Assembly (NCBI GenBank): GCA_052387815.1
Contig: JBQTIU010000039.1
Coordinates: 14,776 to 78,775 of the forward strand
DNA length: 64,000 bases
Reading direction: 5' to 3'
Source: JBQTIU01 sp052387815
Lineage (GTDB): Bacteria > Pseudomonadota > Alphaproteobacteria > CACIAM-22H2
In this document: positions 60,301 through 64,000 of the stretch, piece after piece
Layout of the letters: the number at the start of each line of letters is the position of its first letter
How positions within the stretch are numbered: position 1 is the first letter of the stretch
Translations under genes and position numbers: made by a program
Notes under the pieces: generated by a model
Told to the model about the DNA's origin: nothing
Seen by the model: only the letters and a program-made list of their open reading frames with translations
Databases searched by the model: none

Positions 60301-62612
60301 CCGATTCGCTTCGCCTCAGCCTCGAGCGCCGTGGACTCGGAGGCTAGCCCGCTCAGCGATGTCGTAACGAGCTCTGTCTCCTTTGCAAGCAAGGCGAGAG
60401 CCTGGAGCTCGGTGCTTCGATGAGCGACGGCCTCGGGATCAACCGCCGCCTCCGCGATCTGGCCGCTGGCCACGAGCCATTTCGCCTGCTGCGCCTCAAA
60501 GGCCTGAAGCGCGTCGAAGGCGGCTGGAGCCTCAAGCGTCGAATAGAGCCCGGCGTCAATTCCGGGAGCGGACTTCGGCAAGCGGGCAAGTGCATCGGCG
60601 ATTCCGAGCGCCTCGCCAATCCCTTCAGGAAGTGGCGCGCCAATGTCTGCGGAAAGTGCGTCGAGTGCCTCTCCGAGCGCCGCGAGCGCGTCGCGCAGTC
60701 GCTTCATATCCTCGACGAGATGCTCACGCGCGAAATAGTCGAGAGCCGCGTCGCCAACGCCGAACCAGGGATTGCACTCGAGCCCGTCCGTCGTCCCGGC
60801 GGCATCGCCATAGGCCCGGGCGGCAACCTCAAGCGTGCCCTTGAGCGCCACCACATCGTGCCGCGTTATCGTCTTGGCTTCTGAGAGAACGATCTCGTCA
60901 AGCGCCTTGGGGAGCGCGTGCTTGCCGACGCGTGTGCGCTGCTCGGCCCACAGGATGGCATGGATGGTCTTATCGAGCGCGCCAAACGGCTGGTTGATTG
61001 CTGCAGCGTACTTAGAAAGCTGGTTACGCGTGCGTTCAAGCTCCTTGAGTGCGGCCGGGAGGTCCCCGTCCTTGTGGAGCCGACCCTGTTTGGCCATCCG
61101 CTTATCGAGGGATTCAAGAAGATCCTTCTTCCGAGCCTTGGTCGAGTGAAGCTCGAGACAGAAGTGCCCGAGCCCGGCCTTCTCAATCCGGTCCTTCACC
61201 ACGTTAAGTGCCGCCATCTTTGCCGCGGCGAACAGCACGGTCTTCCCGCCCGCGAGCGCGGCCGCAACGATATTGGTGATGGTCTGGGACTTGCCGGTCC
61301 CCGGAGGCCCCCTGACCGCAAGGTTCTTCCCCTCCATGATGTCGACGATCGCGCTGAATTGGGAGGAATCGGCGTCCGTAATAAGAAGCGGCACCTTGGC
61401 GGCGATCGCCGGCTCGTCGACCGCGTACTCCTCGGCGAAGAACGCCTCCGCGGCGGTACCGTGACTTGCGAAGAGCTTAGCGATCACCGGGTTCACGATC
61501 ACACCCCTACCACCCGGCCAGCCCGCGTCCTCGAGGTCGTGGAACATCACGAGGCGCGCGAAGGCAAAGTGCCCGGCAACCGCGAAGCGGCGCACCCGCC
61601 AGCGCGGCACGTCCTTGATCGCGGCTTGCACCTTGCGAAAGTAGGCCTCCGGCTTGTCGTCCTCGTCGAGCACCGGCAGGCGCCGGTGGAAGTCCTTGTG
61701 GAGCCGTTCGGAGAGCGTGATGTTGATCTCCGTCCCCTCACCGAGGCTGCCGATCGAGTAGCGGTATTTGCCGCCGACGATCTTGCGCTCGATGTCCACG
61801 GGGTGGAGCAAGAGCGGAGCGTACATCGGCATCTGGGAGCTTGGCGCCTCGTACCACTCGAGATAACCGAGCGCGAGATAGAGCGTGTTGACGCCGGTCT
61901 CCTGGAGCGCCGTGCGGGTTTGGTCGTAGATCGCCGAGAGCGCGCTTTCCAACTCGTCGGGCAGCAGGAGCGTTTGAATGTGCCGGTCGACGTAAGTCTC
62001 CTTGGGCTTCCTCTTCGGGTCCGGGATCGGGAGGTCGAAGCTCGGCTCGATGCCGTTCCGCCGCGCCCACTCGACCCTGCTGATCATATCCCGCAACAAC
62101 CGATCGGGCATGCCAAGGGCCCTGCGCAGACGGTCCCGGAGTGCACGCTCGACCTGGCGCGTGCCTTCGCCGTCCTCGTCGTCGCCGAGCTTGTCCAGTG
62201 CCGCGAGATACTCCTCGTTCGAACGCTTGGCCTGCTCGAGCGCCAGGATGAACTTGTCGTCCTTCTCGTCCTTAGGCTCATCGCCAAGTTCAGGAAGCGA
62301 CTTGAAAGCGAGCCGTTTGCCAACCTCGAGCCTGCCCATCAGCTCATCGGGCAGGTCGTCGATCAGCCGCACCTGCCGGCGCGAGAGTCCGCTGAACTTG
62401 AAGTTGAGTAGGCGATTCCTGTTGGTAAGATCAAGAAGCCGCATGCGCAGTTCGGCAATGCGCTTCCGTGCGGCGACCTCTCGCGGACTCAGCTCTTTTG
62501 TGGTTCCGCCTTCCCCTCTCTTGTTGGCTCCAGGGAATGTCCCTGAGCCTGTTGAGATTCGGCAGGCAGGCGCCGAGGCATGAAGGTTACGCCGCCGCTG
62601 TGAGGCGTGCAA
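57345..62612 (-). CDS. Giant DUF4011-type superfamily 1 helicase with C-terminal Vsr-like nuclease domain; 5' end hit by an IS
   Basis: The open frame has 1755 codons. Order: a DUF4011-type N-terminal region (RKRIAELRMRLLDLTNRNRLLNF, about 50-72); Walker A GPPGTGKS (about 435-442); a long helical insertion (450-1300); motif II VVIDEASQM and GDPMQLPPTSFFDR (about 1345-1380); LRWHYRSRHESLI; and the SF1 C-terminal motifs ending GHRRLNVLFTRAKNRVEVF. A nuclease fold follows with FIDLAVE ... GIECDGATYHSS ... DRLRQEVLERLQWNIYRVWSTDW (about 1660-1740). Such helicase-nucleases occur in defence islands. The first 27 codons come from the IS; no ATG/GTG/TTG exists between the IS edge and Met57 (62444), so the native start was displaced. 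Confidence 0.85.
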   Translation of the reverse strand: MHASQRRRNLHASAPACRISTGSGTFPGANKRGEGGTTKELSPREVAARKRIAELRMRLLDLTNRNRLLNFKFSGLSRRQVRLIDDLPDELMGRLEVGKRLAFKSLPELGDEPKDEKDDKFILALEQAKRSNEEYLAALDKLGDDEDGEGTRQVERALRDRLRRALGMPDRLLRDMISRVEWARRNGIEPSFDLPIPDPKRKPKETYVDRHIQTLLLPDELESALSAIYDQTRTALQETGVNTLYLALGYLEWYEAPSSQMPMYAPLLLHPVDIERKIVGGKYRYSIGSLGEGTEINITLSERLHKDFHRRLPVLDEDDKPEAYFRKVQAAIKDVPRWRVRRFAVAGHFAFARLVMFHDLEDAGWPGGRGVIVNPVIAKLFASHGTAAEAFFAEEYAVDEPAIAAKVPLLITDADSSQFSAIVDIMEGKNLAVRGPPGTGKSQTITNIVAAALAGGKTVLFAAAKMAALNVVKDRIEKAGLGHFCLELHSTKARKKDLLESLDKRMAKQGRLHKDGDLPAALKELERTRNQLSKYAAAINQPFGALDKTIHAILWAEQRTRVGKHALPKALDEIVLSEAKTITRHDVVALKGTLEVAARAYGDAAGTTDGLECNPWFGVGDAALDYFAREHLVEDMKRLRDALAALGEALDALSADIGAPLPEGIGEALGIADALARLPKSAPGIDAGLYSTLEAPAAFDALQAFEAQQAKWLVASGQIAEAAVDPEAVAHRSTELQALALLAKETELVTTSLSGLASESTALEAEAKRIGRTIGLGRRLAEAFGIETDMTVGALRKLLKGAQLAAKVSPGLRALRHPGLFDEAAGTLLAEAWGRAQALERKMAPLAERLIFGLDGEAREWHAHAHALRAADLFSALWRGEVRAAKRRYKGLMRVASRAKRLAMAADFEALAECVELARRLAADAELQAVCGPHFRGHETPFARLMVVNDFAVDVKRSFAPADKIDVHLRQTLLLGPSETLARIADFAEDPDTALAADVLGTIEDGRIDLDDRHNALSTRARNAAELGRRALALGLKPEIRSGAIGGIADAAAVRLNAEAAIEVNDKARELLGTAWHGPATERSRVVNALEAAIGVEKARLPPLVRHHLYHPDRDARIAGLTALLGPHTEALKGVANGWSQAKKRGRIDEAVFFGSMLGEMTWRAVAARVDRALNAPDQLAIWTGWLLARQECVENGLGGILDAFRGQPLDALRLSAAFDRVVYRTLARAALAEHPAVDRFRGLQLEKARARFRRLDEEIIQLQRKALAGELCRRPIAEGFRGDLRKDDTDLVLVRHELGKQKRHIPIRELLDRAGRAIQQLKPCFMMSPLSIAQFLKPSGLRFDLVVIDEASQMRPEEALGAGARGGQLVVVGDPMQLPPTSFFDRVDRAPDDEIDEQEIVDNESILDLALAEFRPARELRWHYRSRHESLIAFSNRKFYDDGLIVFPSPLDPDRENREPKLGVYHHFVPGKYKGHVNITEAQAVAEAAVAFMAAQPDKSLGIATLNQAQREVLLEEIERLVPRERSAQGYVERWEGTLEPFFVKNLENVQGDERDVIFISTVYGPDPATNVVMNRFGPINGIHGHRRLNVLFTRAKNRVEVFTSMRPSDIRAGEGSQPGMHALKAYLEYAETGKLEQGELSDREPDSEFEEFVRDRLGGTGFVVVPQVGVAGYFIDLAVEHPKRSGYLLGIECDGATYHSSRSARDRDRLRQEVLERLQWNIYRVWSTDWFHNPDEELRRLLAHMNGLLREEN
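62532..62577. repeat. Left terminal inverted repeat of the IS256-family element
   Basis: Begins AGGGAATGTCCC and shares with the reverse complement of the right end the blocks CTGTTGA, GG..AGG and AGGCG.CGA, with one indel. Confidence 0.85.
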
Positions 62613-63894
62613 CGGCCGGATCGCCGAGCAGCGCCTGTTGATGGCGCCGCAAGGCGGCTTTGAGGACCGGCAGGTGTTTGTGGGCCTTCAAGCGGCGGAA
62701 GGTTTTCTTGGCTTCGAGCATGGCCGTTCCCGTCCAGCGCAAGGCCATCTTCGCGTCGCGCCAGCGTTTGACGTTGCGACAGACTTGGCGGATGACCGCC
62801 ATCAGGCTCTCGATGGCATTGGTGCAGCCGAGCGCGCGACGCAGGGGGTCGGGCAGGCCGAGACGGATGACGGTGAGCATCTCGTCGAGACCTTCGTGGA
62901 TCGAGGCCGAGACACCGGGCGCTTCGCGCTCCAGCCGGCGCGCCAGGTTCTTGAGGACCCGCTCGGCCTGGTCGGCGGTCGGGCTGTCCCAGGCCTGACG
63001 CAGCACTTTCTTGACGCCGGCATGCAGGGCCGGATCCAGCCGCTCGATGATGTTGCGCCCCTTGTGCACTTGGCAGCGCTGGATGAGCGCAAAGCGGCCG
63101 AAGGTGTTGCGCACCGCCCGGCTCAGGGCCTTGGCGCCGTCGACGATGAACAGGCGGACGAGGTCCGGCTGCAGCCCGCGCTCGACCAGGTCGGCCAACA
63201 GCGCCTTGACCACGGCGGCGTTCTCCGTCGCGCCCTCGACCAGCGCCAGCACGTGCTTCTCGCCGGTCGCGTCGATGCCGATGGCCGCCACCAGGATGCA
63301 GTCGCCGACCGCCAGCCCGTCGATCTGGATCACCAGCAGGTCCAGCGCCGACAGGTCGGCGGCCAGCCATTCCTTCAGTTTGGCCGTGCTCAGCGCCACA
63401 AAGCGTCGCGACACCGAGGACTTCGCGGTGGCGCGCTTGGCTTCGCCGGCGAGATCGCCGTCCGGCAGCCGCACCGAGCGACGGTATTTGCGCGTCGTCA
63501 CCCCGATCAGCATCTGATTGAAGGCCCAGCGCGACAGCAGATCGGCATCCTTGATCGCCTGCCAGCTTGCCAGCCCTAACTCGGCGCCGCCCCGCCCGCG
63601 CACCCGCGGCCGCCGGATCGCCGCCTTGCCACCGTGGTAGCCGATTTCGCTCCGCGTCCCACCCCAGCGATGCCCCTGCCGGTGGTCACGGCGTTCGTAG
63701 CGCTTGCCGCACAACCGCTCGGCATCCCCGGCCAGCATCGCCTCGATCGCCGCAACCCCGGCGCGCAGGCACAGCCGATCGAAGCTGCCTCTGAACTCCG
63801 TCAGCCCCTCGATCACCAGGGGCGCCAACGGCAGTGTCCCCGTCCTCAGCGCCGTCCCTTGGTTCAGGTCCCTCAATGCGATAGTCTTCGTCAT
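62587..63894 (-). CDS. IS256-family (mutator-type) transposase
   Basis: 435 residues from ATG 63894. The DDE triad is visible as Asp192 in VIQIDGLAVGD, Asp252 in LFIVDGAKALSRAV and Glu362 in GCTNAIESL. The typical C/H-containing segment FALIQRCQVHKGRNI and the preceding RRPRVRG helix region are present. Length and order are those of active IS256-group transposases that use a copy-out-paste-in route. No frameshift or stop is seen, so the element may be mobile. It is flanked by its inverted repeats and reads toward the helicase gene. Confidence 0.95.
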   Translation of the reverse strand: MTKTIALRDLNQGTALRTGTLPLAPLVIEGLTEFRGSFDRLCLRAGVAAIEAMLAGDAERLCGKRYERRDHRQGHRWGGTRSEIGYHGGKAAIRRPRVRGRGGAELGLASWQAIKDADLLSRWAFNQMLIGVTTRKYRRSVRLPDGDLAGEAKRATAKSSVSRRFVALSTAKLKEWLAADLSALDLLVIQIDGLAVGDCILVAAIGIDATGEKHVLALVEGATENAAVVKALLADLVERGLQPDLVRLFIVDGAKALSRAVRNTFGRFALIQRCQVHKGRNIIERLDPALHAGVKKVLRQAWDSPTADQAERVLKNLARRLEREAPGVSASIHEGLDEMLTVIRLGLPDPLRRALGCTNAIESLMAVIRQVCRNVKRWRDAKMALRWTGTAMLEAKKTFRRLKAHKHLPVLKAALRRHQQALLGDPAVARLTAAA

Positions 63895-63954
63895 GGCGTC
63901 GATCTCCTCGCTCTGGGTTTGCGATTCGCAACCTCAAGCCTAGCGGCCCGAGGC

Positions 63955-64000
63955 GATCGACGCCTACCTCCCTATTTCAACAGCGGCCGGGACATTCCCT
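63955..64000. repeat. Right terminal inverted repeat of the IS256-family element
   Basis: Contains GATCGACGCC, ACCTCCCT and CCGGGACATTCCCT, ending at the last base; nearly the same sequence occurs at 3350-3396. Confidence 0.88.

Larger units (their letters stand above)
62532..64000 (-). mobile_element. Complete IS256-family insertion sequence
   Basis: 1469 bp bounded by inverted repeats whose outer 12 bp (AGGGAATGTCCC) are identical, and containing one transposase gene. The right end coincides with the last base of the window, so the target duplication cannot be checked. The left end abuts the 5' region of the DUF4011 helicase gene, with both reading in the same direction, so transcription may run from the transposase into the helicase. 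A related 72-bp scar lies at 3325-3396. Confidence 0.9.

Overview
The window reads as one stretch of a GC-rich alphaproteobacterial chromosome or metagenome-assembled contig. The evidence is the strong G/C bias at third codon positions, frequent GTG/TTG starts, many 4-nt stop/start overlaps, the IspG type, an HlyU-family gene and the abundance of periplasmic-binding-protein transporters. Most genes belong to uptake and catabolism of organic acids, peptides, N-methylated or N-carbamoyl compounds and D-amino acids. The lineage assignment is inference only.

Layout. 1-2343: the 5' part of a GTP cyclohydrolase II-like gene, ispG, and a cut-off dehydrogenase fragment. 2344-8484: a SorC-type regulator, a miniature IS256-like element, a TAXI-type TRAP transporter (binding protein plus fused permease) and a class III aminotransferase. 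8496-12616: aldo/keto reductase, FAH-family hydrolase, glutathione S-transferase, a Phd/RelE-type toxin-antitoxin pair whose toxin has lost its stop, and a Gfo/Idh/MocA oxidoreductase. 12657-27629 (all minus): SDR, MmgE/PrpD, a TctCBA tripartite carrier, an Fe3+-type ABC importer, and a dipeptide-type ABC importer with fused ATPases and an intra-operon terminator. 27630-31247: a scar region with an inverted repeat, an IS256-family transposase stub, a methyltransferase-like/MTHFR-like gene pair behind a good promoter, and a frameshifted phnE remnant.

31248-43167: two divergent catabolic operons. The minus one carries an N-carbamoyl-D-amino acid hydrolase, a DAO-like flavoprotein, an M20 carbamoylase-like hydrolase, an M24 protein carrying every DddP (DMSP lyase) active-site residue I can recall, and a sarcosine-oxidase-like flavoprotein. 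The plus one carries a PuuE-type allantoinase-like deacetylase, a D-aminoacylase-like amidohydrolase, an MFS carrier, a D-2-hydroxyacid dehydrogenase and a betaine-homocysteine methyltransferase-like enzyme. 43248-46656: cysC with a cysD stub, OsmC, Ldh-type dehydrogenase, hlyU and tRNA-Phe. 46866-56868: SDR, PanE-like reductase and a creatininase-family gene with an in-frame amber codon on the minus strand, and divergently a second peptide ABC operon carrying a NodB-type deacetylase and an isoaspartyl peptidase.

56966-64000: a 48-nt copy of the 3' part of tRNA-Phe that breaks in the anticodon loop, then DNA of different texture with a very large DUF4011-type helicase/Vsr-like nuclease gene, whose 5' end is interrupted by an intact IS256-family element ending exactly at the last base. 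I read this as the left edge of a tRNA-Phe genomic island with a candidate antiphage gene. Two themes stand out overall: a possible DMSP/betaine/N-methyl compound degradation block, and a high density of gene stubs and IS scars, which points to recent rearrangement.
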